64,000 nt of DNA from Malania oleifera (taxonomy: Eukaryota; Streptophyta; Magnoliopsida; Santalales; Ximeniaceae), in the NCBI RefSeq assembly GCF_029873635.1, contig NC_080428.1, positions 68,009,601-68,073,600 on the forward strand, written 5' to 3'. The translations under genes and the position numbers were made by a program. Below the pieces are notes generated by a model. It was not told the origin of the DNA, made no database searches, and worked only from the letters and a program-made list of their open reading frames with translations. Positions 48,131 through 60,229 of this stretch are shown here, one piece after another. Within the stretch, counting starts at the first letter, position 1, and each line of letters begins with the position of its first letter.

Positions 48131-49521
48131 ACTTTCGAAACCCTGCTCAAAAAGATGTTGCTAAGCACAAACAGTCAAACACCATCACATTAATGAAACA
48201 TGTCATTTGCTTAATTTGCCCATATATGCATCCCTGTTATGTTGCTAAAATCTCATTGAAGTTTGTAGTATCTGAGTGGTGCTCCCACACTTAAATTCTT
48301 AGTAAGGTCAACTTGGAAAAATATTTGGACAGCTTTGCCTCACATATGTGAAGTATAACTTTCAAACCCTAATGGGTGTGTGTATGTGTGGTGTTTCACC
48401 TTGTTCGTAAGACAGAAAGCAAGCAGCTTGAGAGCAGCAAGAAGATTTCGAGGGTTGTTTCAGCCGCATTAGTATCATATATTTTGAAGCTTCTACCCCA
48501 TTATAAATAGGTTGAATGGCCTCTCAGTAAGCAATTGAGGACAAGCAATGTTGCTTGCCATTGACATTGAGTTCAAGGTGGCAGCTGCAAAGAGCAGGAA
48601 GAACCTAAAGAACCCTAGAGCAAATAGTTATTCCTTTCAAGTTTTATTGAGGTTGGTGAACAATTGTAGTGGGCAAAAGATTATATAAGGATACATTGAA
48701 AGGGTACGTTGAAGGTGTTAAGGAAACCATGGGAAGTAGGAGGCTTGAGAGGTAGAAGAAAACAATTGGGAAGATGAAGGCAGCAATGCGTGTGCACGTG
48801 TGAGGAAAAAAAAACGCAACGACGACAACAACGACAACAACAAACAAACCTGAAAGTCACATGGGAGAGTTCATAGTCTAGACCATGGGGTGTTTAGCAG
48901 TATTGGGTCAATGGATTAAAACCACAAAGTGGCCATCGCTTGTTGGTAAAACAAAGAAAACAGCTTTTCCTTGAAAAAACTTATAACCACACAGCCAAAC
49001 ACATTTTTTAACACAACTATAAGTTTATAACATCTTAAAGCAACCAAACAAGTAACAAGAACAATACCCTAAAATTACCGTACTTGATTCTCATTCACAA
49101 GCATGATAAATTATACCTAGAAGTCAACTCTCTTAGGCTGCCATTTGGCGACATGGAAAATGTTGTTTTTTGCTAATTAAAGTGAGATTAGTTTTTTCTC
49201 CTTGAAATAAGCAATCAACGCTTCTACCAAAAACTTACCACCATTCTTTCTTTTAGCATGGTGGGAATACATATTTTTGGCCATATCCCAAGTAAAAAAG
49301 ATATTGAAGATCAAAACTTCGAAGAACCATTAATCACAAAAAATTCTGCCACAAAATCCCCCACTGATAAGTCTCGATGACAAAAACCAGCTTTACACAT
49401 TAAAGCCTCCATTACCACCCGTGACTAAAACTGGCTTAAAACTGGGCAACATCTATGCAGAACAGATTAAACAATCCCATTTGCCCAGAGCCCCCCACAG
49501 CCACAGAAAGAACTGTCTCCA
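48131..49521. other. Region 3' of the host gene
   Basis: It lies downstream of the CPBP gene's stop codon on the minus strand. It is AT-rich with no recognised gene. It probably holds the 3' UTR and intergenic DNA. The acgacaacaacg run near 48820 gives a spurious poly-Val ORF. Confidence 0.5.
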
Positions 49522-52500
49522 TCAGGATGCTTGTAACAACTCCTTGATGTCATATCCCTGGAGCTATACACAAAAAAATAAATAAATAAGAAGAGGAGGA
49601 GAAGAGCCTTCAGCATTTATTGCAAGAATTAAACTGCATGCATCATTATTTTGTGAACTTGCATAACTGCACTTTTGTATGAGAACTTGTCGTTGAAGAC
49701 TCGATGGTCTAACAGCAAAAGAAAAGGAGTTTCCAGTGATTTGCCGAACCAAAAATGGGTTCACATATTGGTTTATTTTGAAGCATTTGGTAATCAAACA
49801 CAAATGTGGTAAATTTGGCTGAACATCAAGAAATAGGCTTTCAGCAAGACCTTGCAAAACCTCCAATAAATTCCATGCGGCAGTATGGCTGATAAATATT
49901 TAGAACAATTCAATAATATGAACCAAATAATGTTCCTAGGCAAATGAAACAAAGGATTGAGCAATTGAACTTAGGTAGTGTTTGAAAGCATGAATTTCAA
50001 GATTTGGGTTTGTGTGGATTTAGAAGAAACGCAATGCAATTTTATATTGCATTTTGTGCAGATCAACACAAAGTCAAATCCAAGCATCAAAATTTATGCT
50101 CCCAGAAAGGGAAAAGGAAAGAAAATAAAGCAGAACACAATTTCTAGTAAGGAACAAGAGGCCATCAAATCAGCTATACAGAATGGTAAGAACATGTACC
50201 ATGTTGCAAACAGGAAAAGAAGATATTTATCAAATTACAGGTTAAAAGTAACAAGAGTGCCTTTGATCAGGATATAAGAATTATCCAAACTCTTCCAAGA
50301 GGTCCAATGACTTTATTCTTAATGAGAAGCAATGCCCTATAAATTTTTTGCGGTTGAGGCTGTGCTTGAAAGTCTGAAATAGTCCGGGATAACCCATAGG
50401 ATCAAAATTATGGCTTCATGGATTGTGCCGATTAAATTTGGGCACGTCCGATAAAGGATGAGATCTGATCAAGCCGTTAAATTTAAAATCCTACAAACTG
50501 TCTAAAAAATATTTAAAAGGACTCTTAACTTTGACTGCACTGATCAGAGACCTATTATGTCCAATGGAATCCAAATTCAATCAGCACGCACCATAGAAGA
50601 TGAACTTTCAATCCAACAGTGAAGATCTATTCTTGCAGAACTGTGTGGATCTTACAAAAGCAATATAAATATAGTTTTACATTAAAATTTGAACCCTTCC
50701 CCCCCCCCCCCCCCCAAAAAAAAAAAAAGCAAATTATATATACACTAATCAGGTGCCACACAATGTGAGTATACAAAGAGTGAAAAAAGTCGTAGTCATA
50801 TATATAACATAAAATGAAATGTCATAGGGTGCCAAAACAAGTGTGTTTAAATCCACCATAGATAAACAAATTACCTGAAGAAAAGTAAGAAGCAAGATTA
50901 CTCCTGAGTTCCAGAAAGCATGTATTGTGATCGGGGTTAGAAGGTTTCGAGTTTGAGCATATGAAAATCCCAATGCAGTCCCTAGTGGATTGCAGAGTAA
51001 CACTGTTAATTTCTTCAATGTATACACTAAAGCTTCACATTTCTTGTAAAGCCATAACACATTTCATCCATGAACATATAGTGCGAAAGAAAATATAACA
51101 ATTGGGCTTTCTGTATCTTAGCTTTCACTTTATGCATTTCTTGTGCCTCTGAGAGTATACGCAAAATCATAAAATACCAATTTCATAGTTCTAAGTTGCA
51201 AAACAAACATAAAGAAGACCATAGTGTTGCTTGACAAAACAGAAAATTCAATGCTAATATATAGTGCTATTGAACACTTAAGATCTGATCTCAACTCTCA
51301 AGTCTTCAATAAAATAATCTGATTAAATATTTCAAGCCCCCTATTAACATTTTAAGTGTTAAGAGTGCATGCTTCCAAATGCACAAAGGAGAGAAACTAC
51401 CAAATGTATTCAGTTTCCAGCACTAAATCAATCACTTAACAAAACCCATCCACTTTTAATTAGTCAAGTGGAATGCAGCATTAGCAAAAATATTAAAATA
51501 TTACTGCATCAAGTTGTTGGCAATAATTGAAATTTTCCAAATGAGAGATGATTTGAATATCATTTTTTTTTTCTATTTTTTTGCTACTGCCCGAAATGAG
51601 CTTTTTTTTTCCCCTCTCACATGCATGCATGCCTGAAGAAGTTGCAAAACCTAAACATTTTTCAAAATTAAGTCCATAACACAGGGAGCATGGAATGTCA
51701 ATTAAAAAATTGTTTTATAGGTCAATTTATTTGCAAGGTAGAAGAGTACCTAGCACGAAGAGCTGAGGAAATTCTCCAGGAGTGAGATGCGCAATGGAAA
51801 ATATTGCAGCACTAATAACCACAGACACAGGGGTAGGCAACCTTCATAAACAGTTGAGAAAGCATTAGAAAATTGTTACAAAACAAAAGCATTCATAAAC
51901 AGTGGGGAGACAACTAGAGTCAAAATCAGAAACCTTAACCAAAGTGGAACGCACATGCATGAAGAGAGAAGAATGAATGAAAACAGCGTGTGTGTATGTG
52001 TGTGTGTGTGTGTGTGTGTGTTCATGTGCGCATGAATGCTGAAACAATTCATTTCACCAATATTAATGCAAAGAAGAACAACAAAGAGTAATAAAATAAA
52101 TGTTTCAGGTGTTTATTAACTACTCACAACCCAAAAAATGCCCAAATCAAAAGCAATTTGGAACTATCCAAAGGAGGAGGAGGAAAAGGAGAAGCCATAC
52201 TCAATGCATGGAATTTAGGAAGCATAGTTCATGATTTTGGCAGTATCTGCCAAATAAAGTTTCAGAAACTCTAAGTAATGTGCTCAACATCACAGAATGT
52301 GTTCGAAGACAGAGTGCAATGGCCTAGACTTTACAAGCACAAATTCTAATTCTCAAAAATGCAACAAAGGAAATGTAAGGCAACCATACCACTTCGTCAA
52401 GGATACCATTAAAAACCCTCGAAACAGTGTCTCCTCTAGAAGTGGAGCAAGGATACCCGTGATGCCCACCAGGCAGGCAGTGCTACAATGCAAATTAAAA

Positions 52501-55252
52501 AATATTAGTTCATTTATTCAATCCTCTCCAGACCCATAAATGGCACATGTATAAACACTACACTTCGAGGTTCACAGAATAAATACCCTCAACCTGTATG
52601 AGCAATTTCAAAATCTAATGTGTTATATGTGAACAAGCCTTTTTCATTCAAATACCTGATAGTTGAAGATCCAATCAATGGAAGCAACCGAAGTAGAGCA
52701 TCAGTCTGAAACCAAGGTAGACAAAGTAATGAAGTTATAAAGGATCCATTGTGCAGTATCAATTACATTAAAACTACAATGGAAGCTAAAACTAAAAGTC
52801 ATGCAGAAAAGCACCAAATTCACCTTCTTCTTCTGGGTAACATTGAAAACTCAGACAATGTGTAGAAGGCCCATTAAAGAATATGATTTTCTCCAACTAG
52901 ACAGTTATTAAGAATCTTAGCCAAATTCATTACACATTGCAGCTCCACTATATATAGGTGAAAGGAGTACATACAGAGGATTTATCACCATCCCTCCGGC
53001 TCAGACATAAGCCAATGCATAACTATTCTATCAGAGCTTATGGTACAAATGTGGAAGGAACTGTTAATTTACGGCTCATATTCAAAAGGATTTATCCACT
53101 TGAAGCCTATTACAAGTGGAAGGTTTTGCGCAGAAGACGAGGGGCCCAAAGGGCCCCTGCAGAACGGTATTGTTGTATGTTTGAGCTAGGGCATATGTAG
53201 TCATATTGTCTTATAAGGGCATTTTAGGGTTTTCACATGGGAGCTATATATACATATTTGTAGCCGAGGGTTGAAACCCTACAGCAGTTTCATTGATAAG
53301 ACGGTGGAAATTGCACAAAGGTTCCATGGACATAGGCACACTACTGAACCACGAAAATCGTTGTGTTCTTGTTTTCTTTTGATTTCTCTTTTCGATTTGT
53401 TGGGTGCATGCATAACCTTATGGAGTATAAACAACAGGAACATTACTCCTTAACATGTAGTCTCATTATTTAGAGTGAGAAGTTCTTCATGTGATCACAG
53501 AAAACTTATTTAAAAATGTGTCCTTCATACAAAAAAAGAAAGTAGTCAATTAGAAAGCTATAGGTTGAGTTTCTAGCATTACAGTCAATTTCCTAACCTC
53601 TCTTTGTGGATTCTCACCACGAATCCATGACATGACAACTCCTGTTAAGGCAACAGCTATCACAGCACCTACAAGACCGATTCCGGCCCACAAAAGCCAC
53701 CCTCTCCGCAAACTGAAAGGCTCCCTCAAATCTGGAACAGTTTCAATCTTTCAGATAGATTTAAAATAAATAAATAATTTGTACCACTGGATGCAAAATC
53801 CCGATATTAGCAAATGACAAGCTAAACATCTGCCAAGAATAAGCTGTAAAATTTATTATTGCAACCTGTAATAATATAGTTAATATATCAATTGTTTCCT
53901 AATCAAAATCTACAAGAAATGGACACAGAAAGCAACTCTTCATGGCAGTTTAGGACAACCACCAAAACATAAGAAAATAATTACATGCGAAGGTCAGACT
54001 AATAGGAAAAGTTTAACATGATGCATACCATAGCGGAAAAAGTCATCAGGTAGCGGTTCCTTGTTGATGAGACTATAAAGAACTGCCAGTACCGCAGCAG
54101 TCGTTATACTGCCAAACAATTGCTGAATAAATTCAGATGCATTTTGGGTTGTGAAAACCCATGTTATAAATTTAAGAAAAAAAGAAGACAAGATCTTGGG
54201 GGGAGAGAGAGAGAGAGAGAGAGCATTCATTATAACTTAAACGACAAAAAAATTCATTCAACAAAGTGGCTTTTAATTGACCTTATATGTAGAATTAAAG
54301 AAGCAAGATAAATCATTAGGTCTTTTGATTGTTTCCAAACACAGTAGTCTCACCTCAGCCCCAAAGGTCACTTTGCAAGGCAGTGCAATCTCCCTTTCGA
54401 TGATCACAAAGTATGTGATCAATTTTAGGTAGAAATAAAATCAAAATTTGTTACAATCAACCACAAAAAATTAGGCATTCTGTCCAATTAGCATTTTGAA
54501 AGTGCTAACTGTATACAACAAAATTTTTAAGCATTATTCCCCAGAAGAGGCAGCAAAAATGCTTCCAGATATGCCAAATAAAATGGAGGCCACTGCCCAA
54601 GTATCATGTTGATTGTGGAATACCTTCTAGCCCATCTAATACAATTAATATCAGAATGAACAGGGAGTTTTCAGAACTTTATGTTTCATTTAGCCAATAA
54701 TGAAAAAGAATAATTTTTTTTAGTGAAATTATTCATGAACAAAGGCTTGAAAATATAGTTCAGGTGTCAAATTGGCAGACCCAATTTAATAGTCTACCAA
54801 CATCCCCTACAAGTAGAATTTAATATTACATAAGAAAATAAACAAATCAATAGGAGATTATGGTAAACCATACCCCTGATCCACAAACAGTATTTCTGCC
54901 TTCTCATCTAAGCTTAATGCCCCAAGTTCGAGTGCTAGGTATGGAATGATTGCCATCTGTATCACTCCTGTCAAAACAAAACTGCCTGGAAAAATTTTAG
55001 TGCGATCTATATGACAATATCAAAAGACAATTTATAAGCATGCTTAGAGCTGCCATTATTATAATTGGTGCCTGGAGTCCCCTTTGCAAATAATAACAGA
55101 ACATATTTACAGTGAAAAACACCCAAGAAGAAAGAAAATTCTTAAGTATAGAGTAGACACCTCAGTCCACAAGCAACTGAGGTTAGGAAAACCTTTTGCC
55201 ATTCCCAAGGCACATCCCATCGCTTGAGGATTGGCCAATCCAGTCCAGTTTT
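49522..55252 (-). CDS. CPBP family intramembrane protease (CAAX protease-like), 3' part
   Basis: Nine exons on the minus strand join in phase: 55252-55161, 54981-54874, 54108-54029, 53731-53598, 52705-52656, 52482-52390, 51841-51750, 50981-50875 and 49563-49522, ending in TGA (49524-49522). All junctions are GT-AG and total 798 nt, so 265 residues are visible. The three CPBP motifs are intact: EETLFRGF (exon 6), FSIAH (exon 7) and HAFWN (exon 8). These form the glutamate/histidine site of this membrane protease family. Hydrophobic segments include GIGLVGAVIAVALTGVVM. The C-terminus is GYDIKELLQAS. In plants, homologues are mostly plastid membrane proteins; that is inference. The N-terminus, with any transit peptide, lies upstream beyond the window or was lost to the insertion at 55379. 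Confidence 0.9.
51988..52020. repeat. (GT)n microsatellite in intron
   Basis: GT dinucleotide run with one interruption in the intron between exons 6 and 7 of the protease gene. Confidence 0.9.
52980..53420 (+). repeat. Copia LTR-like fragment in an intron
   Basis: In the intron between exons 4 and 5 of the protease gene, the stretch from about 53190 has the look of a short copia LTR: gggcattttagggttttc, a TATA-like ctatatatac near 53244, then gaaccacgaaaatcgttgtg with a TTTCT-rich tail. Exact ends and target duplication were not found. A short hairpin (ggggccc-aaa-gggcccc, 53141-53157) lies just upstream. Confidence 0.45.
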
Positions 55253-55378
55253 CTGGAAAGAAAAAAACAGTTACACATTAAATGAAATGAAAATTTTCAC
55301 ATATATCTAAAACTTTTTGCCCTAATATACACATACACTTACATGTGGCTTCTATGTGTGTCATGGTAATAAGGTTAT

Positions 55379-55600
55379 TGTTAGTATATTTTAATATTAT
55401 AAATTTATACAAGGAGTAAATGTATCTCGGAATAGGGCACATACCTTGGATTGAGAAATGTATCTACATTTAGATGAGTCTTTAATTCATGTATTTCATA
55501 AATCCATAAAACATTTAAGTGAGTGTACCTTGATTTTAGGTGTGTATCTACTTATTTTAGATGCCTATAAATAGACCCCTATAGTCTTGGCTTTAAACAA
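55379..55600 (+). repeat. 5' LTR of copia J
   Basis: It starts TGTTAG at 55379 and has a TATA box (gcctataaatagacc) at about 55564. The downstream end is approximate. Confidence 0.7.
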
Positions 55601-55966
55601 CATAATTTCTACACACCGATCTCTTCACATCATTCTCATCATCATTTGAGTATAGAGAGTTTGATAACTTAAGAAAAATGTTCTTTTGCGGAACTTTGAA
55701 CTCTTCTTTTTGTGCAGAATTTGGGAGAGTCATACGATTCAAATCGGGTCATTATACCTTGGGGGAAACAAGTCAAGTGGAATCCTGTTGCACTGATTCA
55801 TGGGCTAAGCCAAAAAAAACGCAGAGGGCTTGAATCTTCTTAAAGAAAGTAAAATATCCGTGTCTTAACCTAATTGTGAATCTTTTTTTTTTTTTTTTGA
55901 GTTTAAGTTTTTTTTGTTGTTTAATTATTATTAAATTTCCTAACAATTTTAAGGAGAACTCAAAAC

Positions 55967-56060
55967 ATGGTGTCTATAGTCAAAAAACCCAATGAAAATG
56001 TTGAAGACCTCAACAAGCCTTTTCGATTTAAAGGAGCCCACTTCAAAAGATAGAAAGTGA
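55967..56060 (+). pseudogene. Copia J gag N-terminal fragment
   Basis: An ATG at about 55967 opens MVSIVKKPNENVEDLNKPFR, with FKGAHFKR behind it, then a stop at a Trp position (TAG). This is the start of a copia gag. The sequence then jumps to RT, with a short repeat (accaagagatggactcaaa at about 56069 and 56124) at the deletion region. Confidence 0.65.
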
Positions 56061-56109
56061 TCAAGCACCAAGAGATGGACTCAAACAAGGTAAGTTCAAT
56101 TTCTTCTAA

Positions 56110-56707
56110 ATGGTGGTAAATATGCACCAAGAGATGGACTCAAATGAGGTAAGTTCAAATTCTTCTGAACACAATACTTTACCTGATGGTCATTTTCCTA
56201 AAAACCTTCAATTAAAGTTTAAGAAGAATAATATGAAAATAATGGAAGACTCACATGTTATTATTAACCTCTGTATGGATGACTTGCTGATCTTTGATTC
56301 AAATTTGCATGTCATAATCAAACAAAAAAAAAAATATATGCTTAAAAGGTACTTTGAGATGAAAGACTTGAGTGAGGCTAATATTATTTTAGGTATAAAA
56401 ATTACAAGATCATATGATGATATAGTCGCATTGCATTGAGAAAATTTTGAATGAATATCATTATGGTAAGTGTAAACATGTCTTTGCTCCTTTTGATTCA
56501 AGCAATCACTTATTTCCAATTGAGAGTGAAAATGAAGTGATTAATCAAAAGGAATATAGTAGGATTATCAGTATCCTTAGATATGCAACTGATTTAAATA
56601 GATCTGACATTTCACATGTAGTAGGAGTACTTAGTAGATTTTCTAGCAAGCTAGGTAGAGAACAATGGAATGCTTTTGAGCATATAATAAAATATTTAGT
56701 TGGTAGC
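56110..56707 (+). pseudogene. Copia J reverse transcriptase C-terminal part
   Basis: The 56110-56439 frame contains VIINLCMDDLLIFDSN, where copia RTs have YVDD-LI, so the catalytic block reads CMDD, then KRYFEMKDLSEANIILGIKI. After a shift, 56447-56707 gives the region up to the RT end (RIISILRYATDLNRSDISH, then AFEHIIKYLVGS). It is broken at 56708 by the LTR of copia K. Confidence 0.8.
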
Positions 56708-56870
56708 TTTTAGAGGTTATATATGTCTATTAGTATTATTTTCATGAAGCACGTTAGTATGTTAATTAGTGAGAATTAGTAAGGGTATTATTGTCATTAG
56801 AATGTATATAATTTGTACTATAAATAGAGGGAGAAACCTATCTTCAAATTCATTTTAATTAAATCTAACA
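56708..56870 (+). repeat. 5' LTR of copia K
   Basis: It starts TTTTAGAGGTTATATATG (TG mutated to TT) and ends ATCTAACA. TATA box ctataaatagagg at about 56818. It aligns with the 3' LTR. Confidence 0.9.
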
Positions 56871-56886
56871 TGGTATCAGAGTATGA
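56871..56886 (+). promoter_or_regulatory. Primer-binding site of copia K
   Basis: The sequence tggtatcagagtatga follows the LTR end directly; the first eleven bases match the tRNA-Met primer site. Confidence 0.85.
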
Positions 56887-57604
56887 TCCTATCAAAACCC
56901 TATTTCCCTCGGTCATCGTCGGAAAACACCATTCCCGCTATTGTTCTTCCCAAATCCACCTCCATCCCATACTAAATCACAAAATCAACCATACACCCAT
57001 AATCAGACCCCCCGCCCCCATGACCCACCCCACAAAACCCCATCGCCAGAGGGCACTCCACACGTCAACCAAATGCCAGCAAGGGCGACCCCATATGCCG
57101 GCACGTGAGTGAAGTCCTAGCCACCTTTTTCTTTTCTTTTTTTTCCTTCTACCATGCTCCAATTCCTTCTTTAGACTATATTATCAAGCTGTTAGGCCAG
57201 TTTTTTGCTCAAAAATTCAACCTTTTTCGACCATGCACTCGTGGTATTCCATTGATTTCTGTTCAGGATTTGTGAAGGCTTCCTAGTAAGTTTTTTGGAG
57301 CCGTGGCAGCGTTCGTATGTTCAGTTGTGAGGCTGTGGCAGTGCTATATCCGTCGGTGAGTTGTTCACCTCGTCCGTGGTTGCTTCGGTGCTTCACATGG
57401 TTTGTGATTGTTCCGGTTATTGATTGTTCTTCTTGTTTTTGGTGTGGTTGCTGATTTGCGAGTGCTGTGGCAGCACTATATCCATCGGTGAGTTGTTCAC
57501 CTCGTCCATCATTGTGTCGGTGCTTCACATAGTTTATGATTGTCCCGATTAGTTTTGATTGTTCTTCTTGTTTTTGGTGGGATTGCTAATTTGCGAGTGT
57601 TGAG

Positions 57605-58600
57605 ATGGAATCTATGAATCCCAAAAATTTGTTTCCTACATTGTTGCCACAAATAACGACTCGAAAGTTGGATGGAAGGAACTATGTTCAATGGTCTAAA
57701 GTTGTTTGGATTTATTTAGCAGAATTAGTGAAATTTGACCAATTGCTCAAATCTAATTCTTCTGATGAGAAGAGAAAAAATGTGCAGGTTCAGGAAGATG
57801 CCTTGATTGTTTCCCTTTTACGGAATTCGATGGAGCCACAGATTGCATGGATGTGTATGCATCTAGATATGTGCAAGGAGATTTAGGATTATGTCAAACT
57901 TCTATACTCCAATAACATTACACATATCTATGATTTATCCCAAGAGTACTTTCAATTAAAACAAGGATGTAGGAGCATTGCAGATTATTTTGGAGAGATG
58001 AAGCGTATTCATGAGGAGCTTAACGTTATGCAACCTATAACTGACAACGTTCGTGAGATGCAAAAGCAGAGGGAGCAGATGACAGTTCTTCATGTTCTAG
58101 AAGGCTTAAGACCTGAGTTTGAGGCAGTTCGGTTGCAGATACTCAGTAGTACCGAGCTACCATCATTTGCTAATGTTTATTCTCGTGTCCTTCAAGCTTC
58201 CTTTAGCACACATTCTCCTGCTCTTGCATCTGACTCTGAGAGGACAGTATTTGCTACACAAAGTGATTCTAGTTCTCTACCAAACAACTGCAAAAGTTAT
58301 CAAGGTGGTTCGACTAGTCATAGTGGTAAAGATGAACAAGGCAGAGGTACTCCACACAAGTGCACTCATTGTGGACAGAATAATCATACTATTATCTTCA
58401 CGTCAAACCTTCATATGTTGCCAATGCAGCCACCACTGACTTCACACCTTTGGGGGCAGCCAATGCAGCCACCAACAACTCCTCACCTTTGGGGTCGAGT
58501 GTGGGGGCCCAATGTACGTATTCCAAATTCCAACAGTATCAAGCGTCACAACAAGCTTCTCTTCCCATTGCATCTCTTGCCCAAACAGGTAATCACATAG
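57605..58600 (+). pseudogene. Copia K gag, broken
   Basis: The frame starts at ATG 57605 (MESMNPKNLFPTLLPQI) with the block LDGRNYVQWSKVVWIYL, typical of copia gag. A TAG at about 57884 interrupts it. It continues at 57998-58600 with KRIHEELNVMQPITDN and VLHVLEGLRPEFEAVRLQIL. The zinc knuckle is CTHCGQNNHTII, with the fourth ligand Cys lost. The leader 56887-57604 contains two direct repeats (gttgttcacctcgtcc near 57359 and 57490). Confidence 0.85.
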
Positions 58601-59720
58601 TATGTCTGTCATCCAGTACTTCTCGTCATAGTCCTTGGGCCATAGGCTCCGCTGCCACTAATCATATCATAGGTATACCTAACTTTTTCTCCACTCTTCA
58701 ATACCCTACCAATTTACCTTATGTTACTCGTGCTAATGGTTCAACTACTATAGTCAAGAGAATTGGGATTGTAAATCCCACTTCTACTATTTCTCTTCCT
58801 TTGGTTTTATATATTCCCAAATTTCCTTTCAGTCTTATGTTTGTTAGCAAAATTACTAAATCCATGAATTGTTCTATGACATTCTTCCCTAATTTTGTGG
58901 TTATTCAGGATTTGAAGACGAGGAAGACGATTGGCAGAGGGTGTGAAGCTAATGGACTCAATCATTTTGAGCCGCTATCTCCTTCTTTCGCCTGCACTAC
59001 TACTGCCACACCTTTCCAAATTCATTGTCGCCTGGGTCATCCTTCATTGGAAAAGTTAAAATGTCTTGTTCTAGTTTGAATTATGTGTCTAGTCTCGATT
59101 AGGAGTCTTGCCAGTTGGGAAAGCACCATCGTGTTTCTTTTGCTTCTCAAGTCAATAAATAGGCTGCAAGCCCTTTTATGTAAGTTCATTCAGATGTCTG
59201 GGGTCCTAATAGGGTCGTGTCCAAGTTGGGCTTCCGGTACTTTGTAACCTTTATGGATGATTATTCAAGAATGACTTGGTTATATTTAATAAAAGATCGT
59301 TCTGAGTTATTTCATGTATTTTGTACCTTTTGTTCTAAAATAAAGACTCAATTTGGTTTGCCAATTCGAGTACCTCGAAGTGATAACGCTAAAGAGTTTT
59401 TTAGTGCACAAATTCACTATTTATATGACTCAATTTGGTATTGTTCATCAATCACCCTGCACGCACACTCCTCAACAAAATGGGGTTGCAAAGCGAAAAA
59501 ATAGACATCTTCTTGAAATCACTCGCACTTTACTTTATCAAATGCATATATCTAAAGTGTTTTGGAGTGATGTTGTGCTTACTACTTGTTATCTGATCAA
59601 CAGAATGTCATCCTTTGTTCTTAGTGGTAAAATTCCCTACTCCATTCTCTTTCCTAATTCACCTTTATTTTCTCTTCCTCCTTGTATATTTGAGTTTGTG
59701 TCCTTTGTTCATTAACTAAC
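58601..59720 (+). pseudogene. Copia K protease and integrase, broken
   Basis: The protease block at about 58638 reads WAIGSAATNHI where copia proteases have DSGATDH, so the catalytic Asp appears as Gly. Pre-integrase: FQIHCRLGHPSLEKLK (59015-59060), followed by a stop. Integrase: FRYFVTFMDDYSRMTWLYL at 59230, then RVPRSDNAKEFFS with the second Asp, then a shift to HQSPCTHTPQQNGVAKRKNR, with the catalytic Glu position near the end (VERKNR in relatives, AKRKNR here). It ends at about 59715. Confidence 0.85.
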
Positions 59721-60229
59721 TCTTAGGGTGGATAAGTTGGATCCTCGTGCAATAAAATGTGCCTTTCCAGGCTACTCATATACTCAAAACGGATCGTTTT
59801 TATACTTTTGTGCTAAATCGCTTCTTTGTTTCTACCAATTTTACCTTCTTTGAGTCAACACCTTACTACACCCAGTCACTTAGCACTTCTGAATTCAATA
59901 AGTCTCTTCCTTTGCCTAATCTTCTAGATTCTACATTGTTGTCCTTGCCCAACCAACCATCTAAGTCTCCATTTAGTTCGAGTCCTTCTCATCGCCTTGA
60001 TCATCCTAATTTATAGGTGTATTCACAACGGTGGCTCCAAGGAAGAGAGTCCACTCTAGCTTCTACTATCACACCTTTGGTTTGCTCATCTAATGATCAT
60101 ACTTCCCATGATATTGATCCTCCTATTGCTGTTCAGAAAGGTAAAGGCACATGAACTCAACACCCCATTTTCAACTATGTTTCTTATAACTCCTTATCAC
60201 CCTCCTATTATTGTTTTGTCACTGCTCTA

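Noticed and set aside
49978-50277. Plus-strand Lys-rich 99-residue ORF
   Set aside because: It is antisense within the last intron of the protease gene and has no recognised domain.
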